From Desulfobacula sp. (GTDB lineage Bacteria > Desulfobacterota > Desulfobacteria > Desulfobacterales > Desulfobacteraceae): a stretch of 18,518 nt of DNA. The position numbers and the translations under genes were made by a program. Positions 1 to 7,920 of the stretch are shown here, in pieces; the first letter of the stretch is position 1, and each line of letters starts with the position of its first letter. Where the stretch lies: NCBI GenBank assembly GCA_023139225.1, contig JAGLNZ010000185.1, forward strand, positions 1-18,518. The letters run 5' to 3'. The notes beneath the pieces were generated by a model, which was given only the letters and a program-made list of their open reading frames with translations, ran no database searches and was not told the origin of the DNA.

Positions 1-827
1 TATATGAAAAAATACTTGGAGGGCCCTTTCCATATGGTGTGCTTGAATATATTGATAATCAATTACCTGATAATTCTGTAATAAAGGGGGAGACTAAAAT
101 CCTCTTATACTATTATTACGACAGAAATCAGCTTTTTAATCCTGGTGAAGGAAAAAAAGAATCTATAAAAAATATTTACAGGTTGGTAAAAAATAAAGCC
201 TTAAGCAATCAAATTTTGACCAGTGGGAACCAGAAATATAAATTATATCGGATAATTCCTAAAAATGAGCGAAAAGTTTTTTTTAAAAAAAGAAAGCTTG
301 TATTTAGAACTATTTTTTCAAATTGGACAGGGAAAGATACAATCCCAATGAGTGATATTTCCAATGCTGAACCATTTTTATCCTTATTTGGATGGCGTGG
401 GCAGTTCGTTTTTAAACGTATATCTACAGAAAAAGACAATATAGCCCGTTTAACGATGAGTAACACAAGATTGTTTGAAAGACCGGGTATCCAGTTTGGC
501 TTTAACTATCCCTCTGACAAATGGCCTTTGGATATTAAAGCAGGCGATATAGTCAGTATCCATGCTCAAGTAAGAATGTCGGAACAATTTGATAGTAAGC
601 CTGAATTATTTATACAGGACAAAACTGAAAACAGGGGCTGGTTAAGAGAAAATTTGAATTGGAAGCAGAGAAAAAAGAAACAAAAAAAATGGAGGTCTGT
701 TTTAGTAACAAGAAAAATAAGAGATGGTTTTACTGATATTCAGATGGGAATTGCATGGGAGCCTAAATCTAATGAAGAATGGTTAGAAATTAAGAACATA
801 AACATATATGTGACCAAGGAAAAATGA
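1..827 (+). CDS. 3' end of a probable membrane glycosyltransferase (GT-C type) with a C-terminal carbohydrate-binding-like domain
   Basis: Partial gene. The reading frame is open from the left edge (position 3 onward), and the first in-frame start-like codon (GTG at 39) falls in the middle of conserved-looking sequence, so the true start lies upstream. The first visible residues (GGPFPYGVLEYIDNQLPDNS, then a Tyr-rich stretch followed by DRN) resemble the periplasmic tail of dolichyl-phosphate-mannose mannosyltransferase/ArnT-like GT-C enzymes, where a YI..NLP..S.I pattern follows the last membrane span. The last 150 or so residues contain no membrane segment. They alternate short hydrophobic and polar strands with several Trp (FGFNYPSDKWPLDIKAGD, then GIAWEP), which suggests a beta-sandwich of carbohydrate-binding-module type. 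The stop codon overlaps the next gene's ATG (ATGA), so translation is probably coupled to the flippase. Both the GT-C call and the beta-sandwich call are inferences from a fragment. Confidence 0.55.
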   Translation, partial: YEKILGGPFPYGVLEYIDNQLPDNSVIKGETKILLYYYYDRNQLFNPGEGKKESIKNIYRLVKNKALSNQILTSGNQKYKLYRIIPKNERKVFFKKRKLVFRTIFSNWTGKDTIPMSDISNAEPFLSLFGWRGQFVFKRISTEKDNIARLTMSNTRLFERPGIQFGFNYPSDKWPLDIKAGDIVSIHAQVRMSEQFDSKPELFIQDKTENRGWLRENLNWKQRKKKQKKWRSVLVTRKIRDGFTDIQMGIAWEPKSNEEWLEIKNINIYVTKEK

Positions 828-2362
828 AACAGGGTTTAATTAAACATTTTTTCAACCGGCTCAATAAAATTTGGACTATTATAAGGCATGGTTCTGTTGC
901 TAGTCGCTTTGTTTCAGATGTTTTTATTAATGGTGTAGCACAATTTGTTTCACAGATCAGAGGCCTGATTGTTCTAACTATTATTGCAAGAGGGCTTCAC
1001 GTATCTGATTATGGGATATGGAGTCAGACCACAGCCACCAGTCTCTTGTTGCTGCCTTTTTTGATTCTCGGGCTGGATCAGGCTGCCGTTCGCTATCTTC
1101 CCGGTAAATTTGATGATAAAAAAGAATTTGCCGAATCATTTTACAATATGCTGGTTGTGATTTTTTTTGTATGCTTTGTTTTTGTTCTTTGCGCCATACC
1201 TTTCAGGGCTGGAATCAGTTCAATGATATATGGGGCTGATGACCAGGTTTCTTTTGTGTTTTTAATGTTTTTACTGGTTATGGGTCAGGTATGTTTCAGG
1301 TATTTATTGAATTTTTGGCGTGTTACAGGGCGTATTGTCAGGCATGCTAAAATTAAAATATCAATGGATATATTGCTGATGGTCGGGCTTGCAGTGATTA
1401 TTTTCTGGTTAAAACTTGGTATTATGACTGGAATAACTTACTGGGTAGGACTCAACTGGGTAATGGCCATGGGGTTGTTCATAATCATTTTAAGGGAAGT
1501 TCCTTTTTGCAGGTCTTTTAATTTTGCAGTAATAGTACCATTTATTAAATATTCTTCGCCTTTGGTAATATATGCAGTAGTGAATTGGATAATTAAATCC
1601 AGCAGCAGGTATTTTGTAGTTAATAATTTTGATCTTGCCCAGGTTGGTATTTTTTCTGCTGCATTAACCTTGAGTACCATTGCAACATCAGCAAAAATGC
1701 CATTAAATTTTATCCTTCTTCCCACTTTGTCTAAAATGTGGACCAAGGGGGAAAAAAAAGATGTAAAAAAATATACTGAAGCCAGTATTTGTGGATATCT
1801 CGTTTTGGCAGTCCCCCTTGTGGTTTTTATCGGGGCAGGTGCACCGGTTTTTTTGAAATTGTTTACAGGCGTTGTTGTTCCGGAAGGTCGTTTGATTATG
1901 TCTTTAATTGCTGTCGGCTATCTTTTTACCGGTCTTGATCAATTTTTTCGTAATATTTTAATGCTGCAGGAGCATACTTTCCGGCTGGTGATATCCTTGC
2001 TGCCCGCTGCAGTCCTGAATTTAATACTGAACTATTTTCTTATCCCTGCTTATGGATTAATCGGTGCTGCATGTTCAGTTGTTATAAGTCTTATGTTTAA
2101 AAGCCTGATATTGTATTTACAGGCGGTTCGAGAATTTAAATTTCAAGTAGATGGTGTGTTCTTTATTAAAGTGATCATTGCAAGCATTGCAATGATTTTA
2201 GTTGCATATGGGTTTGATCTGGATACTATTGGTATGCTTATAGCCGGTGTTTGCCTGGGGCTGGTGCTTTATATTATAGCTCTTTTCCTTCTCGGTGTTG
2301 TGAAAATGGGGGATGTTTCAAATTTTCTCAACACATTTAACAAAAATTCTGAACAAATATGA
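824..2362 (+). CDS. Wzx-type oligosaccharide flippase (MOP/MATE superfamily)
   Basis: A 512-aa polytopic membrane protein with about 12-14 hydrophobic segments, the usual size and layout of polysaccharide flippases of the MOP superfamily. The N-terminal part (GVAQFVSQIRGLIVLTIIAR, then DYGIWSQ and a GLDQAAVRYLPG-like loop) follows the pattern conserved in this family. There the first helices are followed by a YG.W/F motif and a G.....R-[YF] loop. These proteins move undecaprenyl-diphosphate-linked oligosaccharide units from the cytoplasmic to the periplasmic face of the inner membrane. The ATG overlaps the TGA of the upstream gene by four bases. The presence of a flippase plus a ligase/polymerase-like gene downstream argues for a Wzx/Wzy-dependent rather than ABC-exporter pathway. 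The exact substrate cannot be read from the sequence. Confidence 0.88.
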   Translation: MKQGLIKHFFNRLNKIWTIIRHGSVASRFVSDVFINGVAQFVSQIRGLIVLTIIARGLHVSDYGIWSQTTATSLLLLPFLILGLDQAAVRYLPGKFDDKKEFAESFYNMLVVIFFVCFVFVLCAIPFRAGISSMIYGADDQVSFVFLMFLLVMGQVCFRYLLNFWRVTGRIVRHAKIKISMDILLMVGLAVIIFWLKLGIMTGITYWVGLNWVMAMGLFIIILREVPFCRSFNFAVIVPFIKYSSPLVIYAVVNWIIKSSSRYFVVNNFDLAQVGIFSAALTLSTIATSAKMPLNFILLPTLSKMWTKGEKKDVKKYTEASICGYLVLAVPLVVFIGAGAPVFLKLFTGVVVPEGRLIMSLIAVGYLFTGLDQFFRNILMLQEHTFRLVISLLPAAVLNLILNYFLIPAYGLIGAACSVVISLMFKSLILYLQAVREFKFQVDGVFFIKVIIASIAMILVAYGFDLDTIGMLIAGVCLGLVLYIIALFLLGVVKMGDVSNFLNTFNKNSEQI

Positions 2363-2375
2363 TAAGTTAATTTGT

Positions 2376-3557
2376 ATGATAAAAATTATATATACATCTG
2401 TGATTGATATCTCAAAAGCAAATGGTCCGGGCGTTAATGAAAGAGAGTTTGTCAATATTCTATTAAAAAAATATCAGGAAAAATGCCGAATAATTATACC
2501 GCAGCCAGAAAATGAAGTCACGGAATTGAATGGTTGTTTATTTGTCCATTATTATAAAGCAAAATTTTTTCATAAAATATTTGGTAGAATTTCAGAGCAC
2601 TATTTTTTTTATAAATTTGTTGATAAGTTTTTAAAGAATAATGAGTGTGAATCTCTGGTTACACGCATTAGTTTTCTGCCCATTTTCTTTTTTTTGCTTC
2701 ACAAAAGACTTAAAGTGCCTTTTTTTATAAAAACAATGGGGAGAGGTAATTTTCGTTTTTCCATTAGAGTAAATGGTCTAATAAAAACATTAATTGGAAG
2801 AATATTGTCAATCCCAAATAGTTATATGATAAGGCAAATTTTATATAAAGCAAAAAGCATTGATTCTTGTACTATCAATATCGCTTCAAATATAGAGCAA
2901 AAATTTAATGGTCTAAAAATTAATGTCATACCAAATGCGACCAATACAGATAGATTTGTTCCAGTCGATAAAATATCTGCTCGGAAAGAAATGGGAATGA
3001 GCCGTTTTGATAAAATGATCGGTTATATAGGTGGGGTTCCATCAGATAGAGGAGCTATGACTTTAGTTCAGATCCTGCCTTTTTTGAAAAGAAAAAATGC
3101 CTCATTGGGTGTGCTTATTGTCGGTGATGATGCTGGAATGAAAAATGTAAAAAAAACAGCCAGGAAGCTTGGAGTATATGAAGATTGCGTCTTTGTTGGA
3201 CGTGTGCCTTATGCAGATGTATCTAAATATATTCCTTTGTTAGATGTCGGGTTTGCTTTTAATAATGCAGAGAAAATAAAATTGGTCGGAAATTCAAATC
3301 AAAAAATAAGACAGTATATTGCCTGTGGTGTGCCGGTTATCACATCTCCTGGCGGTAGTGAATTTATAGAAGAAAATATGCTGGGAAGTGTTGTTAACCC
3401 TGATAACCTTGATGAAGTGATTCATTGTACTGATTTTTGGCTGAAAAAAACTGCAGACAAAGAGTTTGTAAAGAGAGCCCGGTTGTATGCTGTTGAAAAA
3501 TTGTCAGTAAACTCAACCTTAATTGAAAGAGAACATTTCTGGTTTAATTTATCCTGA
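2376..3557 (+). CDS. GT4-family glycosyltransferase with divergent active-site motif
   Basis: Predicted 393-aa cytosolic glycosyltransferase of the GT-B fold, group 1 (GT4). The frame is open from 2313, but the ATG at 2376 is preferred. It gives the usual IKIIYTSV first beta strand and avoids a 50-base overlap with the flippase gene. No good ribosome binding site is visible, so coupling with the upstream stop (2360-2362) is likely. The C-terminal domain has the usual order: NVIPNATNTDRF (about 188-199), IGYIGG, VLIVGDD, CVFVGRVPY, and ACGVPVITSPGGSEFIEEN (about 316-334). The GT4 E-x7-E signature is not kept: the aligned positions are Gly305 and Gln313, in a stretch reading NSNQKIRQYIACG. The gene looks more AT-rich than its neighbours. 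It probably adds one sugar of the repeat unit. The donor and acceptor are unknown. Confidence 0.8.
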   Translation: MIKIIYTSVIDISKANGPGVNEREFVNILLKKYQEKCRIIIPQPENEVTELNGCLFVHYYKAKFFHKIFGRISEHYFFYKFVDKFLKNNECESLVTRISFLPIFFFLLHKRLKVPFFIKTMGRGNFRFSIRVNGLIKTLIGRILSIPNSYMIRQILYKAKSIDSCTINIASNIEQKFNGLKINVIPNATNTDRFVPVDKISARKEMGMSRFDKMIGYIGGVPSDRGAMTLVQILPFLKRKNASLGVLIVGDDAGMKNVKKTARKLGVYEDCVFVGRVPYADVSKYIPLLDVGFAFNNAEKIKLVGNSNQKIRQYIACGVPVITSPGGSEFIEENMLGSVVNPDNLDEVIHCTDFWLKKTADKEFVKRARLYAVEKLSVNSTLIEREHFWFNLS

Positions 3558-3582
3558 TCATTGGTATATGAGAAAGAAAAGA

Positions 3583-5109
3583 ATGAAGCATCTTAAAATA
3601 CTTGTTCAATTGTTTAGCCGTCTTGAAGAAAATGGTGTCAAATATTGCCATTGGAAAAGTAACGATCATGTTGAAGAGGGACTGTGCGGAATTACCGATC
3701 TTGATATTCTCGTTGACACCAGCCAGTATTCGAAAATGCAACAGGCTCTTGCCGTCTGCGGATTTAAACGTGGTGTGCCGGGATTTAGTAATTCTTTACC
3801 AGGAGTTGAAGGCTATATCGGGCTTGATTTTGAATCAGGCAGGCTTGCCTATGTTCATTTGCATTATCATATAGTACTGGGCAGAAACAGGATAAAAGAG
3901 TTTAACCTGCGCTGGAATGAACAAATACTTCAAACCAGAGTTTTTAATAAAAAGCTCAAATTATATACAATTGACCCTGATACTGAAATAATGCTCCTGC
4001 TTGCCAGGGCTGCAACAAAAATAAGAACACGTGATATTATATTGCAGTTTGCCGGCAAACTTTATTTTGATTCTTCATGGGAAAAACAATATAAATGGTT
4101 GCTTGATCATGCAGATAAGGAAAAAAGTATAGTATTTTGTAAAGAGTTTCTTGGTGATAAAGCCTCAAAAGTATATGCTGAAATATTAAAAAGCGGTGTA
4201 AGTCTAAAGAGACTGAGAGTTTTTAAATGCAGAATTTTAAAGAAGATAGCTTTGAATGGTATGTATGGCCCTGTCATGGCACATCTGATGATGTGGGGCA
4301 AGGAAATATTTGGAGCTGCTTCCTATGTTAATCGAAGGTTTCTTGGGACAAAACTTCCTATAATTAGAAAAATATCATCTTCAGGTGGAGCCATGATAGT
4401 CTTTATTGGTTCTGACGGATCAGGAAAATCCACACAGACAAGGAGACTGGGTGAATTACTTTCCTGGAAATTAGATGTACTTCATGTGTATCTTGGTGCT
4501 GGCGACGGCAGCAGTTCATTATTGAGATGGGGTATGAAACAGGCTCAAATTTTTTTGGAAAAACATGGGATATTTGTACCTCAGACGAAAATTGCCAGTA
4601 TTGATACAAAAAAAAAGTCTTTGATAAGCTCCAAAGATCCGGTTAAAAGGGGATACTTTTACTGGCTTGCGAAAACATGCTGGGCTATAGTTCTCTCTTA
4701 TGAGAAACAATCAAAACTCAAGCGGGCATGGAGAGCTCGAAATCGTGGAAAAGTTGTTATTGTGGACAGGTATCCCCAAACTGCGATTGAAGGATTCAAT
4801 GATGGCCCCCTTCTTGGAAAATGGTTGGATAGTAATAATGTTATCATGAAATTGATTGCAAAGTGGGAAAGAATACCCTATTGCATGGCAAATGATAATC
4901 CACCGGATATGGTTATAAGACTCAATGTTTCTCTGGAGACGGCTTTGAAAAGAGATCCTGAAATGACAAGTGATTTTTTAAAAAAACGTAGCCTTGCAGT
5001 GGGTTCATTTGTTTTTCCATCCTCAACTCAATTAGTTGAAATTGATGCAAATAGTTCTGTAGATAACGTATTTATAGAGGTGTGCAAAAAAGTGTGGAAA
5101 GTAATATAA
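3583..5109 (+). CDS. Two-domain protein: nucleotidyltransferase-like N-terminus fused to thymidylate-kinase-like C-terminus
   Basis: About 508 aa. The start could be ATG 3583 (preceded by a purine-rich GAGAAAGAAAAG stretch) or ATG 3568. The frame stays open to 3523, inside the previous gene, but the N-terminus there looks unconserved. Residues 1 to about 240 carry CHWKSN (22-27) and a GITDLDILVD motif with the paired aspartates Asp39 and Asp41, as in the minimal nucleotidyltransferase fold (metal-binding D-x-D). Residues about 268-508 are a P-loop kinase. They carry GSDGSGKST (276-284), a DRYP motif with Asp395 as in dTMP kinases, and a lid-like Arg/Lys-rich stretch (RDPEMTSDFLKKRS). dTMP kinases are about 210 aa and lack the N-terminal domain, so this is not the housekeeping Tmk. 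Similar fusions occur in exopolysaccharide clusters, but I know of no assigned reaction. The substrate could be a nucleotide, a sugar phosphate or a lipid-linked intermediate. Confidence 0.75.
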   Translation: MKHLKILVQLFSRLEENGVKYCHWKSNDHVEEGLCGITDLDILVDTSQYSKMQQALAVCGFKRGVPGFSNSLPGVEGYIGLDFESGRLAYVHLHYHIVLGRNRIKEFNLRWNEQILQTRVFNKKLKLYTIDPDTEIMLLLARAATKIRTRDIILQFAGKLYFDSSWEKQYKWLLDHADKEKSIVFCKEFLGDKASKVYAEILKSGVSLKRLRVFKCRILKKIALNGMYGPVMAHLMMWGKEIFGAASYVNRRFLGTKLPIIRKISSSGGAMIVFIGSDGSGKSTQTRRLGELLSWKLDVLHVYLGAGDGSSSLLRWGMKQAQIFLEKHGIFVPQTKIASIDTKKKSLISSKDPVKRGYFYWLAKTCWAIVLSYEKQSKLKRAWRARNRGKVVIVDRYPQTAIEGFNDGPLLGKWLDSNNVIMKLIAKWERIPYCMANDNPPDMVIRLNVSLETALKRDPEMTSDFLKKRSLAVGSFVFPSSTQLVEIDANSSVDNVFIEVCKKVWKVI

Positions 5110-5122
5110 TGGATTGAATGTA

Positions 5123-5806
5123 ATGATAGTTGAAATTATCGGATCAACAAGTTCAGGGAAATCAACCATTATAAACGGGTTAAGAACCTCCTGGAAAACA
5201 AATTTTCCAGGAGGTTCAATCGTTTGTGTCAGTGGTAATTATTATTATGATTTTATATCTTTACCATGGTTTTTAAAATTTGCCGTAAAGCACAAAAAAA
5301 TATGTATTCTGGCAGGTCAGTCAATTTTAAAAAATGTTAGCAGCCCCTTAAACAGACTGAACCTTTATAGAAATTTTATTAAAAAAATGGGAACAAATGA
5401 ACTGATCCAAACCCGGATAAAAGATAATGATATCCTGTGGGATGAAGGCCCGGTACATGCTGCCCACAACCTTTTTGTGCACACAAATGTTCCACCTGTT
5501 TTATCTGATATTGATAAATTTGCAAAGCTGGTTCCCCTGCCTGATCTTATTGTGTATTTAAAGGCGCCGGTGGATGAAATTGTTTCCCGAATGGGGCAAA
5601 GAGGTGGCCACGCCAGAGTCCGGAAAAATAATAAAGAGATGAGAATTTTTTGTGAACATGCAGCAAAGATGTTTGAGTATCTGATATCCATAGACAGGAT
5701 TAGAGAAAAAACCATTATTGTTGAGAATCTTAAAAATAACAGACAGGCTGCAATAGATGAAACATTGAGAGTAATTATGGGAAAAAAAGCCACTTATGCC
5801 GGATAA
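5123..5806 (+). CDS. P-loop nucleotide/nucleoside-kinase-like protein
   Basis: Predicted 227 aa from the ATG at 5123. A TTG at 5114 would add three residues but has no better ribosome binding site. It opens with a beta strand and a Walker A loop (IVEIIGSTSSGKST, residues 2-15). A DILWDEGP motif follows, where the acidic pair is in the position of the Walker B/DE catalytic motif of deoxynucleoside kinases. Then comes LPDLIVYLKAPVDEIVSRM followed by GQRGG, which resembles the strand, helix and LID arginine region of the thymidylate/deoxynucleoside kinase group. It lies 13 bases after the nucleotidyltransferase-kinase fusion gene, so two kinases of the same broad superfamily sit side by side in a sugar cluster. 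A perfect 15-bp inverted repeat lies inside the gene at 5184-5217. The substrate is unknown; a role in activating or modifying a precursor of the polysaccharide is only a guess. Confidence 0.7.
   Translation: MIVEIIGSTSSGKSTIINGLRTSWKTNFPGGSIVCVSGNYYYDFISLPWFLKFAVKHKKICILAGQSILKNVSSPLNRLNLYRNFIKKMGTNELIQTRIKDNDILWDEGPVHAAHNLFVHTNVPPVLSDIDKFAKLVPLPDLIVYLKAPVDEIVSRMGQRGGHARVRKNNKEMRIFCEHAAKMFEYLISIDRIREKTIIVENLKNNRQAAIDETLRVIMGKKATYAG
5184..5217 (+). repeat. Perfect 15-bp inverted repeat with 4-base loop inside a coding region
   Basis: The left arm GAACCTCCTGGAAAA (5184-5198), loop CAAA and right arm TTTTCCAGGAGGTTC (5203-5217) are exactly complementary. The right arm contains AGGAGG, a perfect Shine-Dalgarno core, which would be paired inside the stem. 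No T-run follows on either side, so it does not look like an intrinsic terminator. It sits about 60 bases into the kinase gene. Confidence 0.9.
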
Positions 5807-5825
5807 TAAATTTTGCACAATAAAA

Positions 5826-6956
5826 ATGAATAAAAAAATTATCTATTTTATCACAGAAGACTGGTATTTCTGGTCGCATCGTCTTCCCATTGCAAAAGCG
5901 GCAAAAGATATGGGAAATGAAGTTATTATTGTTACAAGGGTGAATAAACACTTACAGCGTATTAAAGAAGAAGGTTTCAGAGTAATTCCCATTCAATTGG
6001 AACGGCAGGGTAAGAATGTCTTGAAGGAACTGCGTTCTCTTTTTGAAATTATACGCATTTATAGCAGGGAAAAACCTGATATTGTTCATCAAGTTGCTGT
6101 AAAGCCTGTTATATATGGTTCCATTGCAGCAATTATGACTCGTGTTCCTGTTGTTATTAATGCGCTGGCCGGGCTTGGGTTTATTTTTGTTAATAAAGGG
6201 CCTAAAGCAGGCTTTATCAAGCATGTTTTTATTTTGTTATATAAAATTGTCTACAGGTCAAAATCCATAACAGGTCTTTTCCAAAATCCTGAAGACCGGG
6301 ATTTTTTCGTTTCCGCAGGCCTTATAGATAAAAATCGTACAAAACTTATAATGGGTTCCGGGGTTGATACATCATTGTTTGATATAAGTGCTGAACAAAA
6401 AGGGGTAATCCGTATACTTTTTGCCGGAAGAATGCTTTGGAATAAGGGGGTTGGTGAATTAGTAGCGGCCGGCAAGATTTTATACTCTAAAGGAATTAAA
6501 ACTCAGATAATTTTGGTCGGTAAGCCAGATAAAGAAAATCCCCGGGCAATTTCTAAAAATATTTTACAAAGCTGGCATGATAAAGGTGTTGTTGAATGGT
6601 GGGGCTATCAGGAAAATATGGTCAAAATAATATCTGCTTGTCATATAATTGCTTTGCCGACCACTTATGGTGAAGGTGTGCCTAAGATTCTCATTGAAGC
6701 TGCTGCCAGTGGCCGCCCTGTTGTAGCAACGGATGTTCCAGGCTGTAGAGAAATCGTTAAAGATGGTCAAAATGGCTTTTTAGTGCAGCCCCATGATATT
6801 GAATCTTTAGCAGAAGCTTTGGAAAAATTGGTAAAGGATTCTGACTTAAGATCAAGGATGGGAAGGCGCGGCAGAGAAATTGTAAAATCTGATTTTTCTG
6901 AAGAGATAGTTGTGGAAAAAACTTTAAAATTATATAGCAAACTTTTGACTGATTAG
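5826..6956 (+). CDS. GT4-family glycosyltransferase (WbpU/PglA-like)
   Basis: Predicted 376 aa. The frame is open from ATG 5796, overlapping the previous gene. However, ATG 5826 gives the family-typical N-terminus (KKIIYFITEDWYFWSHRLPI), where the first strand and the W.FWSHR motif begin at once, and leaves a 19-base gap after the upstream stop. Full GT-B architecture is visible. The N-terminal domain contains KPVIYGSIAA and a GLGFIF loop. The C-terminal domain has ILFAGRMLWNKGV, IILVGKPD and VVEWWGY. It also has an intact GT4 E-x7-E pair (Glu283 and Glu291 in EGVPKILIE) followed by SGRPVVATDVPGCREIV. In Pseudomonas O-antigen loci a similar GT sits immediately before wbpV, wbpL and wbpM homologues, exactly the order seen here. 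It is therefore probably the transferase that adds the second sugar onto the initiating QuiNAc/FucNAc. The specificity is inferred from synteny. Confidence 0.87.
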   Translation: MNKKIIYFITEDWYFWSHRLPIAKAAKDMGNEVIIVTRVNKHLQRIKEEGFRVIPIQLERQGKNVLKELRSLFEIIRIYSREKPDIVHQVAVKPVIYGSIAAIMTRVPVVINALAGLGFIFVNKGPKAGFIKHVFILLYKIVYRSKSITGLFQNPEDRDFFVSAGLIDKNRTKLIMGSGVDTSLFDISAEQKGVIRILFAGRMLWNKGVGELVAAGKILYSKGIKTQIILVGKPDKENPRAISKNILQSWHDKGVVEWWGYQENMVKIISACHIIALPTTYGEGVPKILIEAAASGRPVVATDVPGCREIVKDGQNGFLVQPHDIESLAEALEKLVKDSDLRSRMGRRGREIVKSDFSEEIVVEKTLKLYSKLLTD

Positions 6957-7919
6957 ATGAAAACTATTTTAATAACAGGCGCATCCGGATTTATTGGACA
7001 GAAATTAACCAATAATTGTTTTGACGGGTATAATATAATTACTTTTAACAAAGGAATTATTTCAGACTCAAAAAAGAATTGTATACATGTCAGGGGTGAT
7101 ATTACAGATAATCGTTTTCTTGAAAGTGTTTGTAATAAATATAGACCGGATTTTGTTATTCATTGTGCAGGGATTGCCCATCAAAAAATTGGGACTACTG
7201 ATTATAATGAATACTTTCGGGTAAACAGCCAGGCAAGTGAAAATCTTGCAAAAGCATCTACAACTGCTAATCCTGATGTCAATTTTATTTTTTTATCTTC
7301 TATTAGTGTCTATGGTGAGACTAATTTAAAGAGCCCGGTGCTTGAGGATAACAAATGTAATCCTACAAGCGATTATGCTCATAGCAAACTTGATGCTGAA
7401 AATCGCCTTGTAAAATTATTTCATGGAAAACAGCTGAAGAAACTTGATATATTACGCCTGGCTCCCGTATATGATTCAAATTGGAGTAGGAACCTTGACA
7501 TACGGGTCTTTGCACCCGGCAAAACAGCTTATATTAAGTTCGGTCATGGTCAGCAGAAGATGTCAGCAGTTTCAAGATCAAACCTCGTTGATTTTATAGA
7601 GTTTCTTATTGATAACCGGCAAAATTTTAAAGGAAAAGCTTGTAATACTTATAATGTGTGTGATGAACATTTCTATTCTTTTAAAAAAATAATTAAAACC
7701 TTTAAACAATCACAATATCAACCTGACCGGGTGATTGTAAAAATACCTTTATCTTTTGTATGGATATTGACACGTCTATCTGGTCTGGTTTTAAAAAACA
7801 AAAAGAAATGGCTTTATTCATGCTATAACAAGCTTGCACAGGATTTGATTTTTAGTAATAAAAAAATGCTTGATACAGGATTTAAACCCGCCCATACTTT
7901 AACCTCGGTTTTTAAATAA
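6957..7919 (+). CDS. NAD(P)-dependent sugar epimerase/reductase, WbpV-like (UDP-4-keto-6-deoxy-HexNAc 4-reductase candidate)
   Basis: A 320-aa extended short-chain dehydrogenase/reductase. The N-terminal Rossmann motif GASGFIG is at residues 8-14. The catalytic YxxxK (Tyr140, Lys144) lies in SDYAHSK, and the conserved serines are in FLSSISVYGE (112-121). Its ATG directly abuts the TAG of the upstream glycosyltransferase. It is shorter and more divergent than GalE (about 338 aa). It sits directly before a WbpL-like transferase and a WbpM-like dehydratase. In Pseudomonas and Rhizobium loci the enzyme in this position (WbpV/WreQ) reduces the 4-keto product of the dehydratase to UDP-QuiNAc, while WbpK gives the FucNAc epimer. 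Which stereoisomer is made cannot be decided from the sequence. A plain C4-epimerase is the main alternative. Confidence 0.82.
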   Translation: MKTILITGASGFIGQKLTNNCFDGYNIITFNKGIISDSKKNCIHVRGDITDNRFLESVCNKYRPDFVIHCAGIAHQKIGTTDYNEYFRVNSQASENLAKASTTANPDVNFIFLSSISVYGETNLKSPVLEDNKCNPTSDYAHSKLDAENRLVKLFHGKQLKKLDILRLAPVYDSNWSRNLDIRVFAPGKTAYIKFGHGQQKMSAVSRSNLVDFIEFLIDNRQNFKGKACNTYNVCDEHFYSFKKIIKTFKQSQYQPDRVIVKIPLSFVWILTRLSGLVLKNKKKWLYSCYNKLAQDLIFSNKKMLDTGFKPAHTLTSVFK

Positions 7920-7920
7920 A

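Noticed and set aside
2313..2375. N-terminal extension of the first GT4 glycosyltransferase starting at ATG 2313
   Set aside because: It would overlap the flippase by 50 bases and add 21 residues with no family resemblance. ATG 2376 gives the normal first strand.
5365..5793. Open frame of 142 codons on the - strand
   Set aside because: It is antisense to the P-loop kinase gene. The Cys/Phe/Ser-rich composition is typical of a shadow frame.
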